From assembly GCF_025950235.1 (NCBI RefSeq), contig NZ_JAPDDT010000009.1, forward strand, positions 124,001 to 188,000: DNA of 64,000 bases, read 5' to 3'. Of this stretch, positions 1 to 7,722 are shown piece after piece. A model generated the notes under the pieces. The model had not been told where the DNA came from and did not search any database. It saw only the letters and a program-made list of their open reading frames with translations. A program made the translations under genes and the position numbers. This DNA is from Luteolibacter arcticus (GTDB taxonomy: Bacteria > Verrucomicrobiota > Verrucomicrobiia > Verrucomicrobiales > Akkermansiaceae). How positions within the stretch are numbered: position 1 is the first letter of the stretch; every line of letters begins with the position of its first letter.

Positions 1-1
1 C

Positions 2-82
2 CGGACCTTCCGCCTGCCGGGCACCCCCGGCAACCCGCACGCAAAGGCCTTCCTCCGCGCCGACGTGAGCGAAGCCCCCTGA
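2..82 (+). CDS. 3' end of a gene entering from the left edge (probably secreted protein)
   Basis: An open frame runs from base 2 to a TGA at 80-82 and encodes about 26 residues ending in FLRADVSEAP. There is no start in the window, so only the C-terminus is visible. The closing 'aromatic-x-R' strand resembles the end of the secreted proteins at 9586-12609 (FVKVQAD) and 12678-14015 (FVRLQATPKP), so a secreted verrucomicrobial protein with the same C-terminal fold is a reasonable guess. A hairpin follows about 30 bases after the stop, which fits the end of a transcription unit. The function cannot be read from this piece. Confidence 0.45.
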   Translation, partial: RTFRLPGTPGNPHAKAFLRADVSEAP

Positions 83-111
83 TTATTTCCTGGGTCCACA
101 ACAACGGGTAA

Positions 112-145
112 GAAAGGCCGGGCCGCGCGAGGGGTCCGGCCTTTC
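112..145 (+). terminator. Hairpin terminator after the left-edge gene
   Basis: The arms AAAGGCCGG (113-121) and CCGGCCTTT (136-144) are perfectly complementary around a 14-base loop. The stem is flanked by A on the left and T on the right, so it could act in both directions. It lies 30 bases past the stop at 82. Confidence 0.55.
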
Positions 146-186
146 ATCTGGCAGAAATCTCGGAGTTACGCGATTCCGTACTAGCC

Positions 187-257
187 ATCCCGGGGAGAAT
201 CGGACAGTCTCTTCTGCGTAAGGGATAGTTGCACAGCCCCCCAGGCAACTGGGACCA
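187..257 (+). ncRNA. Candidate structured noncoding RNA, family not recognised
   Basis: This stretch has no plausible reading frame and shows consecutive helices: ATCCC (187-191) with GGGAT (222-226), then AGTTGC (227-232) with GCAACT (245-250), directly followed by the strong terminator at 260-303. Helices ending in an intrinsic terminator are the layout of a small RNA or a transcription-terminating leader. The sequence does not match the conserved cores I know for SRP RNA, tmRNA, RNase P or common riboswitches. It could also be a leader of the PAS-AraC gene at 365, or chance pairing in GC-rich DNA. Confidence 0.3.
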
Positions 258-314
258 CGGCCCCCGGACACTGGAACGGTTCCCCCCTCTAGTGTCCGGG
301 GGCTTTCCTTTTCT
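258..314 (+). terminator. Strong intrinsic terminator upstream of the PAS-AraC gene
   Basis: The arms GCCCCCGGACACT (260-272) and AGTGTCCGGGGGC (291-303) form a perfect 13-bp stem, followed by a T-rich run (TTTCCTTTTCT). It ends whatever is transcribed from the preceding noncoding stretch, 50 bases before the start at 365. The gene at 365 therefore needs its own promoter after 303, or readthrough. Confidence 0.7.
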
Positions 315-364
315 ACCCCCGATCCCCCTTGCGTGCCGGTGTGGGGTGGATTTAATCCGCGGCC

Positions 365-1111
365 ATGGCGATCGACACGGGCTTCATCGGGAAAGTGGAC
401 TCCCCGCGCTTCTGCGAGCGGCTATTCGCCGTGCTGCCCGACGTGATGTTCTGCCTGAAGGACACCGACCGCTGCTACCGGGCCGTCAACCAAGGCTTCG
501 CCGACCGCACCGGCATCAAGGACACCCGGCGGCTGATCGGCCGGCGGGCGGAGGATTTTTTCCCGCGGGCATTGGCGGAAGTCTATCGGGAGCAGGATGA
601 GGAAGTATTGGTCGGCGGACGCGAGATCGTGGATCAACTGGAGCTTTCGCTGAATCGCGACGGCAGCCAAGGCTGGTACCTGGCGACCAAGGTCCCGCTG
701 CATGACAGCGACGGAAAGATCATCGGGCTGGCCTCCGTGTCCCGCGACCTGCGGGCACCGCGCGAGGGCGACGCCGAGCTGGCCGGAATCGCCAAGGTGG
801 TGGAGCACGTGCGCGACCACCTGGACGATCCGCTGCGCGCGGCGGAATTGGCGGCCATTGCCAAACTCACGCCCACCCAGCTCGAGCGGCGGATGCGGCG
901 GGTCTTCCAGCTCAGCACCACGCAGTTCGTGAGAAAGGCGCGGATCGGCCACGCGGCGAAGTTGCTGGCGGAGACGCCGATGGCCATTGCCGATGTGGCG
1001 CTGGAGTGCGGCTATGGCGACCAGACGGCCCTGACCAGGCAGTTCCGCAGCATGGTGGGCATGCCGCCGGCAGCCTACCGCGACCACATGAAAAAGCGCG
1101 GTAACCCATGA
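365..1111 (+). CDS. PAS domain AraC-family transcriptional regulator
   Basis: The 248-residue protein has an N-terminal PAS domain (about residues 18-130; 'FAVLPDVMFCLKDTD', then 'GLASVSRDL' at the end of the fold) and a C-terminal AraC/XylS double helix-turn-helix (about 150-245). The second helix-turn-helix carries the family pattern 'IADVALECGYGDQTALTRQF', ending in 'GMPPAAYRDH'. It is a cytoplasmic DNA-binding regulator that probably responds to a small ligand bound by PAS; the ligand cannot be told. No clear Shine-Dalgarno precedes the ATG. Its stop overlaps nadD by 4 bases (ATGA), so the two are likely co-translated, though a functional link to NAD synthesis is not evident. Confidence 0.88.
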   Translation: MAIDTGFIGKVDSPRFCERLFAVLPDVMFCLKDTDRCYRAVNQGFADRTGIKDTRRLIGRRAEDFFPRALAEVYREQDEEVLVGGREIVDQLELSLNRDGSQGWYLATKVPLHDSDGKIIGLASVSRDLRAPREGDAELAGIAKVVEHVRDHLDDPLRAAELAAIAKLTPTQLERRMRRVFQLSTTQFVRKARIGHAAKLLAETPMAIADVALECGYGDQTALTRQFRSMVGMPPAAYRDHMKKRGNP

Positions 1112-1686
1112 GCGAGCTGCGCCGCATTGCGCTATTCGGCGGAACCTTCGACCCGATCCATCTCGGCCACATCGAGATCGCACGGCGGGCAAAGAACCTG
1201 TTGGAACTGGATGAGGTGCGCTTTCTCCCCTGCCACACCTCTCCGCACAAGCTGGGCGTGGTCAGCGCACCGGCAAAGGATCGCCTGGAAATGGCGCGGG
1301 TGGCGACCCGGAAGCTACCGTGGGCAGAGGTCGATGACTTCGACCTGAGCCGCCCTCCCCCGTCGTACTCCTACGAGACGGCGGAGGAGATGACGCGGCG
1401 ATTTCCGGATGCGCAGTTGTTCTGGCTGATGGGCGCCGACCAGTGGCGAGCACTGCCGCAGTGGCGGGAGCCGGAACGGCTGGCGGGACTCGTGGAGTTC
1501 ATCGTCTTTGCCCGCGATGGCGACCCGGAGCCACATCCCGGATGGAAGATGCATTACCTAACAGGGACCCATCCGGCCTCCGCGACGGCAATACGGGAGG
1601 CCCTGGCCGAGGGACAAACAGGGCTTCCGTGGCTGGATCCGGACGTGGAACATCTGATCCGGCAGCGGCACCTCTATACGGCGTGA
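1108..1686 (+). CDS. nadD: Nicotinate-nucleotide adenylyltransferase
   Basis: NadD transfers AMP from ATP to nicotinate mononucleotide, giving deamido-NAD in cytosolic NAD synthesis. The N-terminus carries the nucleotidyltransferase signature 'GGTFDPIHLGHIEIA' (residues 11-25) with the HxGH-type catalytic motif. 'FLPCHTSPHK' binds substrate, 'LMGADQW' is the middle motif, and 'SATAIREAL' near the end is the ISSTxIR-type motif. At 192 residues it has the normal length. The start overlaps the upstream regulator gene by 4 bases. The usual partner rsfS is not adjacent; a TPR protein gene follows after 57 bases. Confidence 0.93.
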   Translation: MSELRRIALFGGTFDPIHLGHIEIARRAKNLLELDEVRFLPCHTSPHKLGVVSAPAKDRLEMARVATRKLPWAEVDDFDLSRPPPSYSYETAEEMTRRFPDAQLFWLMGADQWRALPQWREPERLAGLVEFIVFARDGDPEPHPGWKMHYLTGTHPASATAIREALAEGQTGLPWLDPDVEHLIRQRHLYTA

Positions 1687-1743
1687 AAACCGCGGCTTGC
1701 ACGCTTCTGCGGGGCTGCCTAGATTCCGACCGAATCCCCTGCC

Positions 1744-2514
1744 ATGAAACCGATCGCGATTCTCCTTTGCAGCCTCCTGTCCCTCGCCGCCGTGAACGGC
1801 CAAGAGGCGGCGGAGAAGCCCAAGCCCGAAGTCTTCGCCTTCATGGAGGAGTTTTCCAACCTGCCAAAGGAGCAACGTGAGGAGTTCCAAAAGAAGCTGG
1901 CGGAGGCGCAGCGGCTCTTTGCTCAGAAACGGGTGTTTGAGGCCATCGGGAAGGCCAACGAAGCTGCCGCGATCTTCAAGGGACATCCGGATCTCCAGAA
2001 TCTGTTGGGCGCATGCCAGGTGGAGTTCCGGGATTTCGACAAGGCCATGGAGCACTTCAAGGAGGCCGACAAGCTCGCGCCCAACCAACCCTCCATTCTC
2101 TTCAACATGGCGGAACTCAACTTCGTCACGAAGGACTGGGCCGCCGCCGAAACGAATCTCGGCAAGATCCTCTCCATGATGGCGAAGTCCACCAAACCGG
2201 AAGATATTCAGCTTTCACGACTGGTGGAATTCAAGCTGCTTCTCTGCAAGCTGAAGCTCGGCAAGAAGGACGAGGCCGCCAAGATGGCGAAGAAATACGA
2301 CTACCTTGACGACTCGCCGTATCCCTACTACGCGGAGGCTGCGATCGCGTTCTCGGAAGGCCGCGACATCGACGCCGAGGTTGTGATGGCCCGCGGCGGA
2401 AGAATTTTCGTGGATGCTGGCCTCCTCGCCCCTTGGCAGGACACGATGGTCGAGTTCGGCTACATCAAGGGCTTCTTCGGCGGCGACTTGGAAAAGGCCG
2501 AGACTGCCGAGTGA
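1744..2514 (+). CDS. Exported tetratricopeptide repeat protein
   Basis: The 256-residue protein begins with a signal peptide (hydrophobic core 'ILLCSLLSLAAVNG', cleavage probably near residue 20), so it acts outside the cytoplasm. Residues about 50-125 contain TPR helices ('AIGKANEAAAIFKGHP', 'DKAMEHFKEADKLAPNQP'), which normally form protein-binding scaffolds. The rest is charged and helical without a recognised enzyme motif. The next gene converges from the minus strand only 4 bases after the stop. The specific role is unknown. Confidence 0.75.
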   Translation: MKPIAILLCSLLSLAAVNGQEAAEKPKPEVFAFMEEFSNLPKEQREEFQKKLAEAQRLFAQKRVFEAIGKANEAAAIFKGHPDLQNLLGACQVEFRDFDKAMEHFKEADKLAPNQPSILFNMAELNFVTKDWAAAETNLGKILSMMAKSTKPEDIQLSRLVEFKLLLCKLKLGKKDEAAKMAKKYDYLDDSPYPYYAEAAIAFSEGRDIDAEVVMARGGRIFVDAGLLAPWQDTMVEFGYIKGFFGGDLEKAETAE

Positions 2515-2518
2515 GCCA

Positions 2519-2959
2519 TCAGGCTAGCTTGGGCATCCCTTCGAAGGGCGTGAACTCGACCCGCTCGAGCTTCACTCCGTAAAGCCGGGCGATCTCCGGG
2601 GCGTCGGAGGCATGGTAGATCTCGCGGTAGTAGATCTCCTTGATGCCGTAGGCGCATAAGGTCTGCATGCAGGGCGTGCAGGGCATGGTCGTGGTGGCCA
2701 CGATCTTGGCCTCGCCCCTGCGGAAGAGGCTGCACAGGTTGACCTCGGCATGGAGCATGAACTTCTGCCGGGCCTCGCGATCATCCCAGAAATCCGCCGG
2801 CGCATTGAAGCCCGGCGCGAGGCCATTGTAGGCAGTGCCGATGACCCGGTTGTCGAAGTCGAGCGCCGCGGCCCCGACTTTCCGGTAGGGATCTTCCGAG
2901 CGCATGCTGGCCACGTGGGCCAGCGCCATCGCGTATTCGGGGATGCTGAGGCGGGACAC
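2519..2959 (-). CDS. Cytidine/deoxycytidylate deaminase family protein
   Basis: This is a zinc-dependent deaminase of the CMP/dCMP family. The zinc ligands are visible as 'HAEVN' (His plus catalytic Glu) and 'PCTPCMQ' (two Cys), with the substrate-loop motif 'GTAYNGLAPG' before them. At about 146 residues the length fits dCMP deaminase-like proteins. The longest open frame runs far into the upstream gene and is not credible; I chose a GTG at 2959, with TTG at 2971 and ATG at 2929 as alternatives, none with a clear ribosome-binding site. It lies 31 bases behind the YfbK-like gene on the same strand. Whether the substrate is dCMP or another base cannot be fixed. Confidence 0.8.
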   Translation of the reverse strand: MSRLSIPEYAMALAHVASMRSEDPYRKVGAAALDFDNRVIGTAYNGLAPGFNAPADFWDDREARQKFMLHAEVNLCSLFRRGEAKIVATTTMPCTPCMQTLCAYGIKEIYYREIYHASDAPEIARLYGVKLERVEFTPFEGMPKLA

Positions 2960-2990
2960 GCCGCGACTCAAGGTGGCCGGCCCGCCGCCG

Positions 2991-4190
2991 TCAACGTCCG
3001 GCGGCGGCGATGTCGAGCGCCCGGCCGACCAGTTGGCGGACTTCCTTGGAGCGAGGGTCGGTGTTTTCCCCGGCAGCGACCAGGATTTCACGCAAGCGGG
3101 CATCGTCGATTCCCTCTTTACGCAGCCAGATGCCGAAGGCGGCGACGAGCGCGGCTTGCCTGAGACCGGGAGCCTTCGTTTCCACCGCCGGGATGCGGCG
3201 GCTGCGGCCATCGGCGGAAACAACGAGATCGCCAGCTTCGCCGGCCGCGGAAGTGAGTTCGATCAGGACCAGCGTGCGGCGGCCTGCCGGAAGAGTTGAA
3301 GGGACCGAGGCATCGCCGCCAGTCGAGGCGAGCACGCGGACCCCACCTTCGCGCGAACCCGGTGCCGGGCGGAAGGCCCAGGACACCCGGCGCGCTTGAC
3401 CGGATTCGTTGGCGATCTGGACCCCGACGAGGCGCCCGGGCCCGGACCATAGCGAGGCCATGGAAACACAGGCGACCCGCAGGCCGGCGAATGACTCGGT
3501 TTCTTCCTCCGGCGGCAGCGGGAAGGCATTGGCGAGTTCCTCGATGCGGACGGCCTCCTTTGGAGGAAGTTGGTTCTTTTCCTCGATCCAGCCGCGCACC
3601 CAGTCGTAGCTGGAGCGACCCACCACCAGCGGCAGGTCGAGATCCGATGCACGATCCAGCGGTGAGGTGGCCGGCAGCTTGGCGGCTTCGGGGAGTTTGA
3701 TGTGGGAAAAGTCGGCCAATGCCGAATCCGGCGCACCGTCCACATTGTGAGCGTGGCGGGAATTTCCAGCCATTGTCTCGCCGTTGCCTGTCACGGGACG
3801 CACGGTTGGCGGGGTTCCGGGCGAGGGCTGCACACGCCGGACCACCTCGCGATCGGAGCCGGTTTCAATCCGGGAAATGAGAAAGACGCCGAACGCAATG
3901 ACCGCCGCGGTGGCGAGCAGCGTCTGCCAGTGTTGGACCTTCTTCTTGCGGGCCGGAAACTCGATGACGGTGGTCCGGCCAGCCAGGCGGACTGCTTCCC
4001 GCTGCTCGGGCCTCAAGGCTGGCGCGGCGAAGGTGCCATCGAGGAAGCTGCACACACCACGCAGCTCGTCGGCAGCCGCTTGCAGCGCCGGGTCGGCGGC
4101 TACGGCGTGGCCGATCGCTTCGGCCTCGTCGGCGGGAAGTTCGCCGAGCACCCAGGCGCTCAAGCGCGGATCGTCGGGAGTGAGATTCAT
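2991..4190 (-). CDS. Anti-sigma/YfbK-like membrane protein lacking the vWA domain
   Basis: The 399-residue protein starts like zinc-free anti-sigma factors of this phylum (residues 1-50, 'LSAWVLGELPADEAEAI'), followed by one transmembrane helix (about 90-107). After a Pro-rich linker comes the N-terminal segment of YfbK-type proteins: 'SYDWVRGWIEE' and 'LPPKEAVRIEELANAFP' (about 190-225). The end, 'LVAAFGIWLRKEG' (about 348-360) and onward, matches the YfbK C-terminal domain. In YfbK homologues a von Willebrand A domain with a DxSxS metal site lies between these; here only about 60 residues remain and no such motif exists. The ATG overlaps the stop of the sigma factor gene by 4 bases, so it probably controls that sigma factor from the inner membrane. 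Confidence 0.75.
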   Translation of the reverse strand: MNLTPDDPRLSAWVLGELPADEAEAIGHAVAADPALQAAADELRGVCSFLDGTFAAPALRPEQREAVRLAGRTTVIEFPARKKKVQHWQTLLATAAVIAFGVFLISRIETGSDREVVRRVQPSPGTPPTVRPVTGNGETMAGNSRHAHNVDGAPDSALADFSHIKLPEAAKLPATSPLDRASDLDLPLVVGRSSYDWVRGWIEEKNQLPPKEAVRIEELANAFPLPPEEETESFAGLRVACVSMASLWSGPGRLVGVQIANESGQARRVSWAFRPAPGSREGGVRVLASTGGDASVPSTLPAGRRTLVLIELTSAAGEAGDLVVSADGRSRRIPAVETKAPGLRQAALVAAFGIWLRKEGIDDARLREILVAAGENTDPRSKEVRQLVGRALDIAAAGR

Positions 4191-4807
4191 GGTTCGAGGA
4201 GTTCGGAGGGGAGAAGTTCGCGCAGCCGCTTGAGGCCGGTGTGGATCAGGAAGCCGACGTTGCCACTGCTCAGTCCGGTGGAGTCGCAGATCTCTTGATA
4301 GCTGAGCCCGTCGCGGAATTTCATCAGGATGACGGTGCGCTGGTTTTCGGAAAGGCGGTCGAGGTAGCGCATCACCCAGGCCACCCGCTCGCTTTGGTCG
4401 AGCGATTCATCCGGTGAAGGCGCTTCGGTGGCGCGGCGCTTGAGCAGGTCGTCGTCCAGCGGCGTGACGCGGGACTCCTTGCGCAGGACGTCGAGCGCGC
4501 GATTCCGGCAGACGGTGAAAAGCCAGGTTTTGAGACCATCCTTCACCTTGGCCACGTCCTGCTGGCAGAGGCGGATGAAGGTGTCCTGGACGATGTCGCG
4601 GGCGCGTTCGAGATCATGGACGAACCCGTAGGCATAGCCGACGAGCGGTGACTCGTATTCGGCCAGCGCTCGTTCGACGAATTGTTCCCGGGTCTCCACC
4701 ATGTTGTCTGCGGCGTCGCGCGACGGCGTGCCACCGGGAGAAACGGGCAACTCCGGATCTTCTTGGGGAAAAGTCGGCTTCATCCCGCGGCCGAAGGTTG
4801 CCGCCAC
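4187..4807 (-). CDS. ECF-type sigma-70 family RNA polymerase sigma factor
   Basis: The protein of up to 206 residues has region 2 ('VQDTFIRLCQQ', 'LKTWLFTVCRNRALDVLRK') and region 4 ('SENQRTVILMKFRDGLSYQE', then 'GLSSGNVGFLIHTGLKRLR') of extracytoplasmic-function sigma factors. It directs RNA polymerase to a small regulon. The longest frame starts with GTG directly after the rex stop; an ATG at 4783 (MKPTF) is an equally good start. The downstream gene overlaps by 4 bases and encodes a membrane protein with an anti-sigma-like N-terminus, the usual sigma/anti-sigma arrangement. Confidence 0.9.
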   Translation of the reverse strand: MAATFGRGMKPTFPQEDPELPVSPGGTPSRDAADNMVETREQFVERALAEYESPLVGYAYGFVHDLERARDIVQDTFIRLCQQDVAKVKDGLKTWLFTVCRNRALDVLRKESRVTPLDDDLLKRRATEAPSPDESLDQSERVAWVMRYLDRLSENQRTVILMKFRDGLSYQEICDSTGLSSGNVGFLIHTGLKRLRELLPSELLEP

Positions 4808-5428
4808 TCAGCGCACGAAGAAGCTGAGATGCTCCAGCTCCAGCGCGAGATCGACGTTGTTCACCACCACATCCTCGGGCACTTCCAGTACCACCGGGGA
4901 GAAATTCAGAATCCCTTGGATGCCAGCGGCGACCAGACGATTTGCAACGGCCTGGGCAAAGCCGGCCGGCACGCAGAGGATCGCCAGCTTCACGTTCTCC
5001 GCGTGGACGAAGCTGTCGATTTCCTGGTCCGACTTCACCGGGATGCCGATGCCACGCTTCTTGGCGGTTTCCGGGTCGGCATCGAAGGCGCAGACAACCT
5101 CGAAGCCCTCCTTCTGGAATCCTTGATAGTGCAAGAGGGCCGAGCCGAGGTTACCGGCACCGACCAGCACGACGGGCTGGAGACGTTCGCGGCCGAGCAG
5201 GTCGCGGATCATCGACGCCAGCGTATCGACCGGATAGCCGAGCCCGCGGGTGCCAAACTGGCCGAAGTAGGCGAGGTCCTTGCGTAGCTGGGCGGGCTTC
5301 ACGCCAGCGGCCTTGGCGAGCGCGGTGGAACTCACCGTTTCCTGACCGTTGTCCTGCAGACGCTGGAGGCACCGGTGGTAGATCGACAGGCGGTAGATGG
5401 CCTTCTTGGGAATATCGATCTTTTCCAC
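4808..5428 (-). CDS. rex: Redox-sensing transcriptional repressor Rex
   Basis: Rex senses the NADH/NAD+ ratio and represses respiratory and fermentative genes when NADH is low. Residues 1-80 form the winged helix ('AIYRLSIYHRCLQRL', 'LRKDLAYFGQFGTRG'), and residues 85-206 the Rossmann fold with 'LVGAGNLGSALLHY' as dinucleotide-binding loop. At 206 residues it is the family's normal length. The start is GTG. The next gene downstream is an ECF sigma factor immediately after the stop, and upstream lies heme A synthase, which suits a redox-control context. Confidence 0.93.
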   Translation of the reverse strand: MEKIDIPKKAIYRLSIYHRCLQRLQDNGQETVSSTALAKAAGVKPAQLRKDLAYFGQFGTRGLGYPVDTLASMIRDLLGRERLQPVVLVGAGNLGSALLHYQGFQKEGFEVVCAFDADPETAKKRGIGIPVKSDQEIDSFVHAENVKLAILCVPAGFAQAVANRLVAAGIQGILNFSPVVLEVPEDVVVNNVDLALELEHLSFFVR

Positions 5429-5462
5429 GTGCGGCGGAGGAAACGCGGGGAAAGTCGCCCGG

Positions 5463-6455
5463 TCAAGCCCGGGCAGTCGGGCGGAAGGTCGCGCAGAACC
5501 ACAGCATCACCAGCGCCAGCAGGATCGCTGAGAGCCCGAGGTGCGCGACCTGCACCGCCGGGTGAATCTCAACCCTCGCCATGATCAGTCCGAGCACCAT
5601 CTGCCCGATCACCACGGCGAGTGCGCCGGTGGCCGTGCGACCGGGTGCGCCGGTCTGGCGCGACCGCCACCATGCGAACGCTGTGGCGACAAGGATCAGC
5701 CAGGAAAAGCTACGGTGGATCAGGTAGCTCCACGAGTGCTCCAGAACACCGATCCACTCCGCCCGGCCTAGCCCGGCGTGGCTCTTCGCCAGGTCGGTAT
5801 TCATCTCCCGGATCCGCGTGCCCAGCACGCCCTCGACGAAGATCAGAACCAGCAACAGCCCGATGACCCAACGCATGCGGGTCCTGAATCCATCGTCACC
5901 GGCGATGGTCCACGGGCGCTCGGAACCGCGCCAAGCGGCGAAGGTCATCGGAATGACCACCAGCATCGCCAGCGCCATGTGAGTGGTCAGCACCCCGGGC
6001 TTGAGGTCGCTGGAGACCACCTGCGCTCCCATCCAGGCATTCACGCCGACGAGGAACACCGAGGCAAAAGCCGCGGGAATCACCGAGGGCCGGCTCCTTT
6101 CACGGAGCAATGCCAGCACCAGCGTGGCCATGGAAAAGAAGCCCACCGGCAGCGAGGTCAGGCGGTTGACGAACTCAGTCCAGGTATGGACCGCGTTGAA
6201 GTTCTCCAAAATGTGTTCCGGCGTGACGGTGGCCGAGTCCCTGCCATAGCGCTTGGCCGCCCGCTCGAATTTCTTGAAATCGATCTTCGACAGGTCCACC
6301 TGCTCCACCTTGGTCGGCGGGATCAGCCGGCCCCAGCAGCGCGGCCAATCGGGGCATCCCATCCCCGCCCCGCTGACCCGCACGATCGCGCCGACACAGA
6401 TCAGCACGATCACGGCGACCAGCGCGGCAGTGGCGGACTTCTGAAACAGCGACAT
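5463..6455 (-). CDS. ctaA: Heme A synthase, COX15/CtaA family
   Basis: This integral membrane protein oxidises heme O to heme A for aa3-type cytochrome oxidase. It opens with a transmembrane helix and the family block 'VRVSGAGMGCPDWPRCWG' (about residues 25-42), and has about seven further hydrophobic segments. 'HTWTEFVNRL' and 'HRSFSW' carry histidines typical of the heme-binding sites. The longest frame begins with TTG, but ATG at 6455 gives the normal N-terminus; 330 residues is usual. The gene follows the AI-2E permease gene by 2 bases and precedes rex by about 35 bases. No oxidase subunit genes are in the window. Confidence 0.9.
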   Translation of the reverse strand: MSLFQKSATAALVAVIVLICVGAIVRVSGAGMGCPDWPRCWGRLIPPTKVEQVDLSKIDFKKFERAAKRYGRDSATVTPEHILENFNAVHTWTEFVNRLTSLPVGFFSMATLVLALLRERSRPSVIPAAFASVFLVGVNAWMGAQVVSSDLKPGVLTTHMALAMLVVIPMTFAAWRGSERPWTIAGDDGFRTRMRWVIGLLLVLIFVEGVLGTRIREMNTDLAKSHAGLGRAEWIGVLEHSWSYLIHRSFSWLILVATAFAWWRSRQTGAPGRTATGALAVVIGQMVLGLIMARVEIHPAVQVAHLGLSAILLALVMLWFCATFRPTARA

Positions 6456-6457
6456 GG

Positions 6458-7630
6458 TCAATTCCCGCCCGTCACCTTCGCGGCCTCGCTCGCCGCAGCC
6501 ACCCGGTCGCTCACCTTCTCCGGCACCGGTTCCTCTTCCTTCCGCGGTTCCTGGCCGATCGCCACGGCGACCCAGCGGAACTCATCGCTGTTATCCAGCA
6601 CCACCTTGAGAATCATGGTCAGCGGAACCGCCAGCACGATGCCGATCAGGCCCCACAGCCAGCCCCAGAACAGCACGCAAAGCACGACCACTAGGATCGA
6701 CAGGCCGAAGCGCTTCCCGAGCAGCGTCGGCTGCACGAAGTTGTCGAGGAACATGTTGATCAGCCCATAGCCGCCGGCGACCACCACCGCGTCGGTAGGC
6801 CCGCCGTCCTTGGCAATGAGCGTCAGCAAGATCGGCGGGACAGACGCGATCAGCGAGCCGACCGCCGGGATGAAATTCATCACGAAGGCGAGGATGCCCC
6901 ACAGCAGGAAGAAATCCACGCCTGCCACCCAGCACAGCACCCCGGCCAGAATACCGGTCGCCAGGCTGATGATCGTCTTGATGCCCAGATAGCGCTGGGT
7001 GTCGCGCATGGCCCCGGCCAGCCGTTCGAAATTCGGGCCGCGGGCGGCACGGATCGCGCCGAAGCGACGGCTGAAGCCTTGCGCCTCGGAGAGCATGAAA
7101 ATGGTCAGGATGATCACCACGCCGAAGGTGGCGAAAAACGTCAGCACCCGGCCGACCACCCCGGTGCTGACCGTCCAGATCTGCGCGAACTTCACGTTCC
7201 GCATCTCGGCAAGATTCTCGTTGGTGAAGGCATTCAGCTTCTCCACCGCGTCTTCCACGCCCCACTCGTCCAGCTTGCCGGCGATCGCACCGTTGGCCTC
7301 GAGGATTTTCCCGCGGGCCAGATCGTAATACTCGGCGTCCCAGCTTTCCTGCAGGTCGCCGACAATGGTCACGCCCAGCACCACGACCGCCGCGAGGAAA
7401 GCGAAGTCGACCAACACCGTGAACAACACCGCCACCGCGGGCGGGACCTTGTGGCGCTGGAGCCAACCGGTGATCGGGTAACTGACGGTGGCAATGAAGA
7501 ACGCAAGGAATACCGGCACGAAGAAGGCCTGTGCCGCCTTGAGCCCCGCCACGCCGATCACCAGCGCAGCGAAGAGCAGAAGCATCTGCGAAGCGCGTGG
7601 CTTTCTGGGGTTGATTCCGTTTTCCGACAT
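6458..7630 (-). CDS. AI-2E family transporter (permease)
   Basis: The 390-residue inner-membrane protein has the layout of the AI-2E/PerM (UPF0118) family: two or three N-terminal helices, a long soluble segment (about residues 90-160), then a C-terminal bundle of four to five helices. The family signature is visible as 'WGILAFVMNFIPAVGSLIA' and 'LINMFLDNFVQPTLLGKRFG', and 'GLIGIVLAVPLTMILKVVL' near the end. Members export varied substrates including autoinducer-2 or sodium, so the substrate is open. The C-terminal 35 residues are a charged cytoplasmic tail. It is probably co-transcribed with the heme A synthase gene. Confidence 0.88.
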   Translation of the reverse strand: MSENGINPRKPRASQMLLLFAALVIGVAGLKAAQAFFVPVFLAFFIATVSYPITGWLQRHKVPPAVAVLFTVLVDFAFLAAVVVLGVTIVGDLQESWDAEYYDLARGKILEANGAIAGKLDEWGVEDAVEKLNAFTNENLAEMRNVKFAQIWTVSTGVVGRVLTFFATFGVVIILTIFMLSEAQGFSRRFGAIRAARGPNFERLAGAMRDTQRYLGIKTIISLATGILAGVLCWVAGVDFFLLWGILAFVMNFIPAVGSLIASVPPILLTLIAKDGGPTDAVVVAGGYGLINMFLDNFVQPTLLGKRFGLSILVVVLCVLFWGWLWGLIGIVLAVPLTMILKVVLDNSDEFRWVAVAIGQEPRKEEEPVPEKVSDRVAAASEAAKVTGGN

Positions 7631-7722
7631 CCGGGCTGGGGCCTCAGGCTACAAGACAACTCGCGGATTCACAAAGCATTCCTCTGTGAAAAATCAGGGA
7701 CTCCATGGGATTTCCTCCCATG

